A DNA stretch of 64,000 nt from Fervidifonticultor_A tertius (lineage in GTDB: Bacteria; Sysuimicrobiota; Sysuimicrobiia; Sysuimicrobiales; Humicultoraceae). The notes under the pieces were generated by a model, which saw only the letters and a program-made list of their open reading frames with translations, ran no database searches and was not told where the DNA came from. Every line of letters starts with the position of its first letter. The first letter of the stretch is position 1. Shown here in pieces: positions 24,828 through 33,157 of this stretch. The position numbers were made by a program, and so were the translations under genes. The DNA lies in assembly GCA_031459235.1 (NCBI GenBank), contig JAVKIY010000002.1, positions 1-64,000 of the forward strand, read 5' to 3'.

Positions 24828-25189
24828 TGGCGCCGGTGAGGGTCGTCAACCTGGGCCAGGTGGAGCCCATCGCGCTCCCGCAGGGGAGCTGGAGCCGGAT
24901 GCTCGTGACCGCCAGGACCGCCGGGGGGAACCGGTCCTCGCTCGGCTACTCGGTGTTCACCCCCGGGACCGTGCTCGGCATGGTCTCGCACGAGGTGGAG
25001 GAGGTGGCCTACGTCGTGGCCGGGCGCGGCGAGCTGCGGCTGGACGAGGGCGCGGTTACCTTCGGCCCGGGCGACGCGTTGTTCATCCCGCCGCACACCT
25101 GGCACGCGGTGGCGAACACTGGCGACGAGGACGTGGTGATGGTCTTCGGGTTCCCGCATCCCGACTACCCGCCGACGGCGCGGCGGTGA
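24827..25189 (+). CDS. Small cupin-domain protein
   Basis: This 120-residue single-domain cupin has motif 1 residues in SHEVEEVAYVVAGRGEL (one His, two Glu) and motif 2 in PHTWHAVANTGDEDVVMV. The metal site of a germin-like barrel therefore looks complete. Its ATG overlaps the preceding stop (TGATG). Such proteins act as dioxygenases, isomerases or metabolite binders. Sitting directly after the NicX-like gene and before the aminotransferase it may be a pathway enzyme, but nothing fixes the reaction. Confidence 0.85.
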   Translation: MAPVRVVNLGQVEPIALPQGSWSRMLVTARTAGGNRSSLGYSVFTPGTVLGMVSHEVEEVAYVVAGRGELRLDEGAVTFGPGDALFIPPHTWHAVANTGDEDVVMVFGFPHPDYPPTARR

Positions 25190-25199
25190 GGACGGCGGC

Positions 25200-26369
25200 G
25201 TGACCGACTGGCCGTACCTCTCGGCGGCCTCCGGTCCGGGCGAGGTGACCAACCGGACGCTGCGGGACCATGCGCGCCAGGTGGTCAACCACTACGACCC
25301 GGCGTTCGTCGAGACGTTCGCGCGCGCGACCGACCATCTGAAGCACATCTTCCGCACGGCGCACGACATCGTTATCCCCCAGGGCGAGGTTGTGCTCGGG
25401 ATGGAGGCCGTGGCGGCGAGTCTGTTCTCGCCGGGCGACCGGGTCCTCAACCTGGTCTCGGGGATCTTCGGGAAGTGGTTCGAGACTTTCATCGCGCGGG
25501 CCGGCGCCGAGCCCCTCGAGGTGGCGGTGCCGTACGATCAGGCGATCGACCCCGAGGACGTCCGCCGCGCGCTGCGCCGGCATCCTGACGTGGGGTTCCT
25601 GGCGGTCGTCCACGCGGAGACGCCGTCGGGCACCGTGAACCCCGTGGACGACATCTGCCGGATCGCGTCCGAGGCCGGTGTGATCACCATCGTGGACACC
25701 GCGCTCGGTCTGGGCAGCCATCCCTTCGAGGCGGACGCCTGGGGGGTCGACATCGCGGTCGCCGGGCCGCAGAAGGCGCTCGGCGGCGTGCCCGGGCTGT
25801 GCCCCATCGCGGTTAGCCCGCGCGCGTGGGAGGCCATGGCCCGGCGCCGGCCCACGCCGCTGCGCGAGAGCTACCTCTCTCTGCTCGACTGGCGCGAGAG
25901 CTGGGTGGAGAAGCGCGCGTTCCCCTACACCGCGTCGGTCAGCCTGGTCTACGCCCTGGAGTCGGTGGCGGCGCAGGTGCTGGAGGTCGGGCTGGAGCGG
26001 CACATCGCGCGGCACACCCGGGTGGGCCGGGCGTGCCGCGCCGCGGTGCGGGCGCTGGGGCTGGCGCCGTGGCCGGCGCGCGACGAGATCGCCTGCAATG
26101 CCGTGACCACGGTCCGGACGCCCGAGGGCCTCGACGCGGGCGCCCTGGTGGCCCGCATGCGGCGGCCGTACGGGGTGAAGATCTCGGGCGGGTACAAGGA
26201 GCTGGCGGGTGTGACCTTCCGGCTCGGCCACATGGGTGTCTCCGCCCACCCCACGCATCTGGCCGCACTGCTGGCGGTGCTGGAGCGCAGCCTGGCTGAT
26301 CTGGGCCGGTCGGTGCGACTGGGCGCGGGGGTCGGGGCGGCGATGGCCCTGCTGGGCGAGTGGGAGTGA
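25200..26369 (+). CDS. Class V aminotransferase resembling pyridoxamine-pyruvate aminotransferase
   Basis: This 389-residue fold-type I enzyme starts with GTG at 25200. The catalytic Lys is K192 in AGPQKALGGVPG. Y32 (NHYDPAF) and E63 (PQGEVVLGMEA) align, as I recall, with Tyr35 and Glu68 that bind pyridoxamine in Mesorhizobium pyridoxamine-pyruvate aminotransferase (PPAT). The RLGHMG Arg near the C-terminus would bind the pyruvate/alanine carboxylate. Stretches such as SPGDRVLNLVSGIFGK and HAETPSGTVNPVDD agree with my recollection of PPAT. PPAT converts pyridoxamine plus pyruvate to pyridoxal plus alanine, the entry step of vitamin B6 breakdown. The alternative is alanine- or serine-glyoxylate aminotransferase, the parent family. 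Confidence 0.75.
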   Translation: MTDWPYLSAASGPGEVTNRTLRDHARQVVNHYDPAFVETFARATDHLKHIFRTAHDIVIPQGEVVLGMEAVAASLFSPGDRVLNLVSGIFGKWFETFIARAGAEPLEVAVPYDQAIDPEDVRRALRRHPDVGFLAVVHAETPSGTVNPVDDICRIASEAGVITIVDTALGLGSHPFEADAWGVDIAVAGPQKALGGVPGLCPIAVSPRAWEAMARRRPTPLRESYLSLLDWRESWVEKRAFPYTASVSLVYALESVAAQVLEVGLERHIARHTRVGRACRAAVRALGLAPWPARDEIACNAVTTVRTPEGLDAGALVARMRRPYGVKISGGYKELAGVTFRLGHMGVSAHPTHLAALLAVLERSLADLGRSVRLGAGVGAAMALLGEWE

Positions 26370-26388
26370 CGCGCATGGAGGCGATGCG

Positions 26389-27339
26389 ATGAACGGCGAT
26401 GACGTGCGCACGGTGGCGCTGATCGGCGCCGGCACGATGGGGCCCGGGATGGCCGCGATGTTCGCCACCCACGGTTTCGACGTCCGGCTGGCGGACATCA
26501 AGCCCGACGTGCTGGAGCGGGCCCGCGGCACGGTGGAGACGGTGTATGCGACCCTGCAGCAGGGCGAGCTCCTCTCCGCCGACCAGGTGGCCGCGGCCCG
26601 GCCGCGGCTCACCTTCACCTCTGATCCGATGGACGCGCTGGCAGGCGTCGATTTCGTGGTGGAGGCCATCCCCGAGCGCGCCGATCTCAAACAGCAGTTC
26701 TTCGCCGAGGCCGAGCGGCGCATCGGGCCCGAGGCGATCCTGGCCTCCAACACCTCCGGCATCCCGATCACCGAGCTCGGGCGCGCCGTGCAGCGGCCCG
26801 AGCGCGTGGTGGGCATGCACTGGTCGAACCCGCCGCACCTGATCCCCGTCATCGAGGTCATCCGCGGCGAGCGCACCGGCGACGCCGCGGTCGCCGCCAC
26901 GCGCCGTGTGGTCGAGCGCCTGGGCATGATCCCGGTCGTCGTGCGGCGCGACGTGCCGGGGTTTGTCGAGAACCGCATCCTCTACGCGATCATGCGCGAG
27001 GCGCTCCACCTGCTGGAGGAAGGGATCGCCTCGGCCGAGGACATCGACACGATCGTGAAGTGGGGGATCGGTTACAAGCTCGCGGTCATCGGGCCGCTGG
27101 AGCTGCTGGACGTCGCCGGACTCGATATCTACCACAGCGTGGCGTCCTACCTGAACGCCGACCTGAGCAGCCGCCGCGACGTGAGCCCGCTCGTCCGGCA
27201 GAAGGTCGAGGCCGGCGAGCTTGGCATCAAGACGGGCCGCGGCCTGTTCGCCTACACGCCCGAGAGCATCCCGCCGCTGATGCAGCGGCGCATGCGCCTG
27301 CTGCTCGCGACGCGGAAGGCGCTGTCGGTGACGGCATGA
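26389..27339 (+). CDS. 3-hydroxyacyl-CoA dehydrogenase-fold enzyme resembling FHMPC dehydrogenase (vitamin B6 degradation)
   Basis: This 316-residue NAD enzyme has the Rossmann motif VALIGAGTMGPGMAA, SNTSGIPITEL, GMHWSNPPHLIPVIEVI and C-terminal domain segments KWGIGYKLAVIGPLEL and GLDIYHSVASYLNADLSSR. The HWSNPPH motif replaces the HFFNPxx of true 3-hydroxyacyl-CoA dehydrogenases. From memory it matches 5-formyl-3-hydroxy-2-methylpyridine-4-carboxylate (FHMPC) dehydrogenase of Mesorhizobium loti, which oxidises the pyridine aldehyde to the dicarboxylate HMPDC. The next gene encodes an enzyme of the type that decarboxylates HMPDC, which supports the call. Acyl-CoA substrates cannot be excluded without an assay. 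Confidence 0.77.
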   Translation: MNGDDVRTVALIGAGTMGPGMAAMFATHGFDVRLADIKPDVLERARGTVETVYATLQQGELLSADQVAAARPRLTFTSDPMDALAGVDFVVEAIPERADLKQQFFAEAERRIGPEAILASNTSGIPITELGRAVQRPERVVGMHWSNPPHLIPVIEVIRGERTGDAAVAATRRVVERLGMIPVVVRRDVPGFVENRILYAIMREALHLLEEGIASAEDIDTIVKWGIGYKLAVIGPLELLDVAGLDIYHSVASYLNADLSSRRDVSPLVRQKVEAGELGIKTGRGLFAYTPESIPPLMQRRMRLLLATRKALSVTA

Positions 27340-28079
27340 CCGCGCGCCGCCCCTCCGACGGCGACCTCCGCGCGCAGGTCGCGTGGGCGTGCCGGATCCT
27401 GGCGGCCTACGGCCACGGTGACCTGACGCTCGGCCACGTGAGCGCCCGCGCCGGCGACCGCGTGTTCATGAAGCGCAAGGGGCTCGCGCTCGAGGAGGTG
27501 GCGCCGCGGGACGTGCTGACGCTCGACCTGGACGGCCGGCGCCTGCGGGGCGACGGCGCCGTCCACCTGGAGGTGCCGCTCCACACCGAGGTCTACAAGG
27601 CGCGCCCTGATGTCGGCGCGGTCATCCACACGCACCCCATCTACACCACCGCGCTCGGCGCCGCCGGGGCGCGGCTGCTCCCGCTCTCGCACGACGCGCT
27701 GCTCTTCCCCGACGGCCTGGCGGTCTTCGAGGACACGGCCGACCTGATCATGTCGGCTCAGGTGGGCGCGGACATCGCCCGCGCGCTCGGGGCGCGGCGG
27801 GCCGTGCTGCTCCGCAATCACGGCGTGCTGGTGGTCGGCAAGGACGTGCGGTGGGCCGTGTTCGCGGCGCTGACCCTGGAGCGCGCGGTCATGGTGCAGG
27901 CGGTCGCCTCGCGGCTCGGCGAGCCCCGACCGATTCCCCAGGCGTTGCTCGGGCCGTTGCACGCCTCCAAGTACCGTGACGAGTTCATGGACGAGTACTG
28001 GGCCTACTGGCTGCGCACGGTGCGCCGGATGGGGCTCGACGAGGGCATGCCCCGCGCGCACCGCCGGAGGGCGCGGTGA
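27336..28079 (+). CDS. Class II aldolase/adducin family protein resembling HMPDC decarboxylase
   Basis: This 247-residue zinc enzyme has the metal site in HLEVPLHTEVYKARPD, VIHTHPIYTTA (two His) and LLRNHGVLVVG. The acidic/base residue in the first motif and three zinc His of the fuculose-phosphate aldolase fold are visible. In Mesorhizobium the HMPDC decarboxylase of vitamin B6 catabolism has this fold and, like here, is encoded next to FHMPC dehydrogenase. A sugar-phosphate aldolase is the default alternative, but no sugar kinase or isomerase gene is near. Both ends overlap neighbouring genes (ATGA, GTGA), so tight co-expression is certain. Confidence 0.75.
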   Translation: MTARRPSDGDLRAQVAWACRILAAYGHGDLTLGHVSARAGDRVFMKRKGLALEEVAPRDVLTLDLDGRRLRGDGAVHLEVPLHTEVYKARPDVGAVIHTHPIYTTALGAAGARLLPLSHDALLFPDGLAVFEDTADLIMSAQVGADIARALGARRAVLLRNHGVLVVGKDVRWAVFAALTLERAVMVQAVASRLGEPRPIPQALLGPLHASKYRDEFMDEYWAYWLRTVRRMGLDEGMPRAHRRRAR

Positions 28080-30382
28080 GCACGGGCGGCCGCGTGGTCG
28101 GGACGTCGGTCCGCCGGGTCGACGTCGACAAGGTCACCGGCGCCGCGCGCTTCGCCGGCGACCTGCGCGAGCCCGGCATGCTCTACGGGCAGGTCCTGCG
28201 CAGCCCGCACGCCTCGGCGCGGATCGTGCGCGTGGACCCCACCCCGGCGCTCGCGGTCCCCGGCGTGCGCGCGGTGCTGACCGGCGCGGACCTCGACCCC
28301 CAGACGGCGCTCTACGGGCACGCGATCAAGGATCGGCCCATCGTTGCGATCGACCGCGTGCGGTTCGCGGGCGAGCCGGTGGCGGCTGTGGCGGCCGACA
28401 GCCCCCAGGCCGCCGCCGAGGCGGCCGAGCGCATCGAGGTCGTCTACGAGCCGCTGCCGGGCGTCACCACGCTCGCCGCGGCCCTGGCCCCAGGGGCGCC
28501 CCGCGTGCACGAGGCGACCTACCAGCGCGGCTTGTTCCACGGCCTGGGCGAGTTCGCCGACGAGGGCGGCAACGTCTGCTACCACTACCGGGTGGCGCGC
28601 GGCGAGGGGCGCGCGGCGTTCGAGGCGCCCGGGCTGGTGGTCGTCGAGAACGAATACACGTTTCCCGCCGTCTACCAGTACGCGATGGAGCCCCACACCG
28701 TCATCGCGCGGTGGGGCAGCGACGGCCTGACCGTGCACGCCTGCTGCCAGCACCCCTACCTGGTGCGCGCCGAGCTCGCGGACCTGTTCGGATTGCCGCT
28801 GGCGGCGGTGCGCGTGATCGTGCCCTACATCGGCGGCGGGTTCGGCAGCAAGTCCTACACGAAGATGGAACCGATCACGGCCGCGCTCGCGCGGAAGGCC
28901 GGGGCGCCGGTAAGGATCGCGAACCGCGTCGACGAAGCGATGGTGACCACGCGGCGGCACAACATGCGCTGCTGGATGCGCTCCGCGGCGACGCGCGACG
29001 GCCGCGTGGTCGCTCGGGAGTGCCGCGCGTGGCTGGACACCGGGGCCTACGCGGACAACGGTCCGCGCGTGGCCGCCACCGCCGGGGACGCGGCGCCCGG
29101 GCCCTACCGCTGGGACGCCGTCGCGGTGGACGCCTGGGCGATCTACACCAACACGCCGCCGGCCGGGTCGTACCGCGGGTTCGGCGCCACGCACCTGCAG
29201 TGGATCGGCGAGGCCCAGATCGACGCGCTGGCGCGCGCGGTCGGCATGGACCGGTTGGAGTTCCGCCGCCGTAACCTCCTGCGGCCCGGCGAGGAGGTCC
29301 GGCCCGGCGGCAAGCCGCTCGACGCGGACCTGGTGGGCGACGTGGAGCGGGCAGCGGCCGCCATCGGGTGGGGCACGCCGGCCGGGCCCGAGGTGGGGCG
29401 CGGGCTCAGCGTCGGGCTGCTGGCGGCCGGGGCGAACCCGGTCTCGGTGGCCGCGGTGCGGCTGCAGGCCGACGGGACCGCGGTCGTGCTGGCCAGTACC
29501 TCCGAGCTCGGCCAGGGCGCGCGGACGGTGTTCGCGCAGATCGTGGGCGAGGAGCTGGCGCTGCCGGTCGAGCGCGTCCGGGTGATGGGCGCGGACACGC
29601 AGTTCACGCCCTACGACCGGTCCACGGGTGCCAGCCGCTCGACCACGCTGGCGGGCACCGCGGTGCTGCGCGCCGCGGTGCACCTGCGCGAGCAGCTCCT
29701 CGACATCGCCGCTTCCCGCTGGGGGCTGCCCGCGTCCGCGCTCCGGGTGCGCGACGGCGCCGTCTGGCACGAGACCGAGCGGCTCACGTATCCCGACCTG
29801 CTCCGGGAGCACTTCGGCATGCCCGGCGGCGAGCTGATCGGTCGGGGCGAGGTGCGACCGCAGCGCGGCACCGGGTCGTTCGCCGAGGGGCCGGTTTTCT
29901 GGGAGGTGTGCGTCGGCGGCGCGGAGGTCGAGGTGGACCGCGAGACGGGCCGCGTCCGGGTGCGGCGGCTCGCGAGCGTGGCGGACGTGGGGAAGGCGAT
30001 CAACCCGCAGCTCGTCGAGGCGCAGGACGAGGGCGGGAGTCTGCAGGGGGTGGGCAACGCGCTCTACGAGGAGATGGTCTTCGAGGACGGGCAGCTGCTG
30101 AACGGCTCGCTCGTCGATTACCACGTGCCAACGATCGCGGATGTCCCCGACGAGATGGTCTCCGTGCTCGTGGAGAACGCGGACGGGCCGGGGCCCTACG
30201 GCGCCAAGGGGGTCGGCGAGGGGTCGCTCGCCTTCGTGCCCGGGGCGATCGTGGGTGCGCTCGCCGAGCTGGGGATCGAGGTGACGGGGCTGCCCCTTAC
30301 GCCCGAGCGGGTCTGGCGCCGGTTGAGGGGCGCAGGGGACGGAGCGCGCACGGACATGCACGTCGAGATCAGGGGGGGATGA
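28076..30382 (+). CDS. Xanthine dehydrogenase-family molybdopterin-binding subunit (1)
   Basis: This 768-residue large subunit of a molybdenum hydroxylase has the aldehyde-oxidase alpha/beta hammerhead N-terminal domain (residues about 1-125: TGAARFAGDLREPGMLYGQV). MoCo-binding motifs are IGGGFGSKSYTK, SYRGFGATHLQ, SELGQGARTVF and the catalytic Glu in YGAKGVGEGS. It should hydroxylate an aldehyde or an N-heterocycle using water. The usual small 2Fe-2S and FAD subunits are not adjacent or elsewhere in the window. Coming right after the vitamin-B6-type genes, it could oxidise pyridoxal to 4-pyridoxate, as mammalian aldehyde oxidase does. This is inference. Confidence 0.88.
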   Translation: MSTGGRVVGTSVRRVDVDKVTGAARFAGDLREPGMLYGQVLRSPHASARIVRVDPTPALAVPGVRAVLTGADLDPQTALYGHAIKDRPIVAIDRVRFAGEPVAAVAADSPQAAAEAAERIEVVYEPLPGVTTLAAALAPGAPRVHEATYQRGLFHGLGEFADEGGNVCYHYRVARGEGRAAFEAPGLVVVENEYTFPAVYQYAMEPHTVIARWGSDGLTVHACCQHPYLVRAELADLFGLPLAAVRVIVPYIGGGFGSKSYTKMEPITAALARKAGAPVRIANRVDEAMVTTRRHNMRCWMRSAATRDGRVVARECRAWLDTGAYADNGPRVAATAGDAAPGPYRWDAVAVDAWAIYTNTPPAGSYRGFGATHLQWIGEAQIDALARAVGMDRLEFRRRNLLRPGEEVRPGGKPLDADLVGDVERAAAAIGWGTPAGPEVGRGLSVGLLAAGANPVSVAAVRLQADGTAVVLASTSELGQGARTVFAQIVGEELALPVERVRVMGADTQFTPYDRSTGASRSTTLAGTAVLRAAVHLREQLLDIAASRWGLPASALRVRDGAVWHETERLTYPDLLREHFGMPGGELIGRGEVRPQRGTGSFAEGPVFWEVCVGGAEVEVDRETGRVRVRRLASVADVGKAINPQLVEAQDEGGSLQGVGNALYEEMVFEDGQLLNGSLVDYHVPTIADVPDEMVSVLVENADGPGPYGAKGVGEGSLAFVPGAIVGALAELGIEVTGLPLTPERVWRRLRGAGDGARTDMHVEIRGG

Positions 30383-31476
30383 AGATGCGAGATGGACGTA
30401 CTGCCCGCACGGCGAGGGGCGCGCTGGGGCTTCTCGTCGTCCTGCTCGTCATCGCGGCCGGCCTCTCCACCGGCCAGGCCGCGCCGGCGCGCCGGCTAGT
30501 CGTCTACAGCGCGGCACCACGCGACTTCACCGAGTCGCTCAAGCGCGACTTCGAGGCGGAGAACCCCGGCGTGACGGTCGAGATTCTGCCGGGGCTGGGC
30601 GCGGAGGCCATCCTGACGCGGCTCGACGCCGAGCGCGCCTCGCCGCGCGCGGACGTCTTCCACTCCGGCGCGGTGTTCGAGTTCATCGAGGCCACCAAGA
30701 AGGGACTGCTGGAACCCACCAACCCCCGGGAGATCGCCGGCGTCGCCCCGTCCACCCTGTTCCTGGGCGGCTCCCGCATCCCGCTGCACGACCGGGAGGG
30801 CCACTGGTACGTGTGGGGGTACTCGCTCGGCGTGATCGGCTACAACCGGGACCGGCTCGCCGCGCTGCGCCTGCCGGTGCCCCGCACCTGGTCCGATCTG
30901 ACCAACCCGGCCTACAAGGGCCACGTGGTGTTCAACATGCCGCAACTCTCCTCGTCGGCGTTCAACACGATCGTCGCGCTCTACCAGATCATGGGGCCGC
31001 AGGGCCTGTGGAGTTACTGGGATCGGCTCAACGAGAACCTGGCGTTCTACTCCCGGTCCACCTCGGCGCTCTACACGCTGGTGGGCCGCGGCGAGATCCC
31101 GATCAGCTTCGGCACCGCCCGCTCCTACCACGAGGGCAAGGTCCGCGGGCAGGCCGTCGAGGTCGTCTACCCGACCGAGGGCGCGTGGGTCTTCGCCACC
31201 GCGGTGGGGGTGGTCCGCGGCGCGCCCAACGCCGATCTGGCGCGGCAGTTCATCAAGTTCATCCTGTCCCCGTCGGGGCAGATCAACTCGGCGAACAACT
31301 ACCAGAACCCGGTGCGTGCCGGGATCCGTGCCACCGTCCACCCCGTCGACCTGTCCATCGAGGCGGTCGTGCGCGAGGTGCCCAAGGTGGTCGTTGTGGA
31401 CATCGAGACGGCGACCCGCATCCGGCCCGAGGTGATGCGGCGCTTCGACCAGTACACGTCCGGGCGTGCGCGCTGA
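30379..31476 (+). CDS. Iron(III)/2-aminoethylphosphonate-type ABC substrate-binding protein
   Basis: This 365-residue exported protein (signal ending near STGQAAPA) has the class fold of FbpA/PhnS-like binding proteins: RRLVVYSAAPRDFTESLKRDF, then ADVFHSGAVFEFIEATKKG, YSLGVIGYNRDRL, TWSDLTNPAYKGHV. No clear tyrosine-pair ferric site can be assigned, so a small organic ligand is as likely as iron. The start overlaps the preceding stop (ATGA); an ATG at 30385 has better spacing to AGGGGGG. The fused permease and ATPase genes follow. Confidence 0.87.
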   Translation: MKMRDGRTARTARGALGLLVVLLVIAAGLSTGQAAPARRLVVYSAAPRDFTESLKRDFEAENPGVTVEILPGLGAEAILTRLDAERASPRADVFHSGAVFEFIEATKKGLLEPTNPREIAGVAPSTLFLGGSRIPLHDREGHWYVWGYSLGVIGYNRDRLAALRLPVPRTWSDLTNPAYKGHVVFNMPQLSSSAFNTIVALYQIMGPQGLWSYWDRLNENLAFYSRSTSALYTLVGRGEIPISFGTARSYHEGKVRGQAVEVVYPTEGAWVFATAVGVVRGAPNADLARQFIKFILSPSGQINSANNYQNPVRAGIRATVHPVDLSIEAVVREVPKVVVVDIETATRIRPEVMRRFDQYTSGRAR

Positions 31477-33157
31477 GCCCGTCGCCATCGAGCGGACGCG
31501 AGCGTGGGGCCGGCCCGCCGGCCCCACGCTCGACCCGCTGCGCGTCCTCGAGGTCCTGACCGGGGCGTTCCTGATCGCGTTCCTCATCGTCCCCATCGGC
31601 GCCATCGTCGTGGACTCGGCCGCGCTGATCGCGCGCGGCGGCCTGTGGGAGTTTCCGGACTTCGTCGGCTATCTCGTGCGCCTCACCCGTAACTCGCTGG
31701 TGGTGGCCTCGATCGTCACGGTGATCTGCGTCGCGGTGAGCCTGCCGCTCGCGGTGCTGGTCGGGCGGGTGCTGCCGGCGCAGCGGCTGCTGCCCGTCGC
31801 GCTCACGCTCCCCCTGCTGGCGCCGCCATTCGTGTACGCGTTCGCCACCATCATCCTGTTCGGGCGCGTGGGTGTCATCACCCAGCTCCTGGCGCCGTTG
31901 GGCATCCGTATGCCCGAGATCTACGGGTTGCCGGGGATTGTGGTCACACACGTGCTGCACTTGATCCCGCTCTCCTACCTGACGATCGCCGCCGGGCTGC
32001 GGACCGTGCCGAAGGCGATCGAGGAGTGCGCGATCTCGCTCGGCAGCACCCCGATGCAGGTCCTGGTCCGGATCGTCTTGCCGTATGTCTCCTCGTACGT
32101 CTACATGGCGTCGTTGCTCGTCTTCCTGGCGTCGTTCGGCGATGTGGGCGCGCCCTTGCTGGTCGGCGGCCAGTACCTGGTACTGCCCACCGAGGCGTTC
32201 ACGCGGTTCACGAGCTTCATCGCGGACCGGCGCGTGCCGGTGCTGCTGTCGAGCTGGATCGTCGCGATCTCGGTGGTGATCCTGGTCGTGGTGCGCGCGC
32301 TCATGCGGCGGACCGCGATCGTGCACACCTTCGGGGTCGAGACCTATACCTATGCGCAGCCGTCGTGGCGGGTCGTCGGCGCGGTGTTCTGCTGGGGCAT
32401 CGCCGCGGTGCTGTTCGTCCCCTACCTGGTGATCTTCGTCTCCTCGCTGGCGACCGTGTGGGGCCCCGACCTGCTCCCGAAGGGCTACACCCTCAACCAC
32501 TACCAGGCCCTGTGGCGGTCGGTGGAGCCGCTGCGCAACTCGCTGCTCGTCTCCGGGCTCGCCACGCCCATCGCCGTCATGCTGGCGGTGGTCATCGGCC
32601 GCATGATGCGGGACGGCGGCCGGCTCGGCGCCGCGTTGGACTACGTCACGCTGCTGCCGTTCGTCGTCTCGGGGGTGGTCGTGGGCATCGGGCTCGTCCG
32701 TGTCTACTCTCCGCTGGACACCCTCTCGCCCGTCGTGCCGCTGATCACCGGCCCCGCCCTGTTGGTGGTCGCGATGGTGAGTCGCCGCGTCTCGTATCCG
32801 ATGCGCGTGCTCGCCGCCGCCTACACGCGCATCGACCGCAGTCTGGAGGAGAGCTCGCTCAGCCTGGGGGCCTCGCCCGCGACGACGTTCTGGCGCATCA
32901 CGCTGCCTCAGCTCGCGCCGGCGATCGTCGCGGCGCTCATCATCACCTTCATCCAGATCATCAAGGAACTCGGCGCGACCCTGATCGTCTACCGGCCGGG
33001 ATGGGTGACCCTGCCGGTGCAAATCTACGCCTACGCGCTGGAGGGCAACCTGGGCCGCGCCGGCGCCGTGTCCATGGTCCTGCTGGCCATCGTGGCGGCT
33101 GGCACCGCGGCCGCGGGCCTGTTGGGCCGGCGGACCCGGGGGGAGGTCGCGTCATGA
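31466..33157 (+). CDS. Fused two-domain ABC permease, FbpB-like
   Basis: This 563-residue membrane protein has two BPD_transp_1 domains in one chain (residues about 1-285 and 300-563). Each carries a coupling EAA loop: EECAISLGSTPMQVL in the first and EESSLSLGASPATTF in the second. About twelve spans are expected. Fusion of both halves is typical of ferric-iron and 2-aminoethylphosphonate-type importers. GTG start at 31466 overlaps the binding-protein gene by 11 nt, and its stop overlaps the ATPase ATG. Confidence 0.92.
   Translation: MRAEPVAIERTRAWGRPAGPTLDPLRVLEVLTGAFLIAFLIVPIGAIVVDSAALIARGGLWEFPDFVGYLVRLTRNSLVVASIVTVICVAVSLPLAVLVGRVLPAQRLLPVALTLPLLAPPFVYAFATIILFGRVGVITQLLAPLGIRMPEIYGLPGIVVTHVLHLIPLSYLTIAAGLRTVPKAIEECAISLGSTPMQVLVRIVLPYVSSYVYMASLLVFLASFGDVGAPLLVGGQYLVLPTEAFTRFTSFIADRRVPVLLSSWIVAISVVILVVVRALMRRTAIVHTFGVETYTYAQPSWRVVGAVFCWGIAAVLFVPYLVIFVSSLATVWGPDLLPKGYTLNHYQALWRSVEPLRNSLLVSGLATPIAVMLAVVIGRMMRDGGRLGAALDYVTLLPFVVSGVVVGIGLVRVYSPLDTLSPVVPLITGPALLVVAMVSRRVSYPMRVLAAAYTRIDRSLEESSLSLGASPATTFWRITLPQLAPAIVAALIITFIQIIKELGATLIVYRPGWVTLPVQIYAYALEGNLGRAGAVSMVLLAIVAAGTAAAGLLGRRTRGEVAS

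Noticed and set aside
31283..33022. A 579-codon minus-strand frame across the fused permease
   Set aside because: Charged, repetitive composition without motifs; the plus frame encodes a clear two-domain permease.
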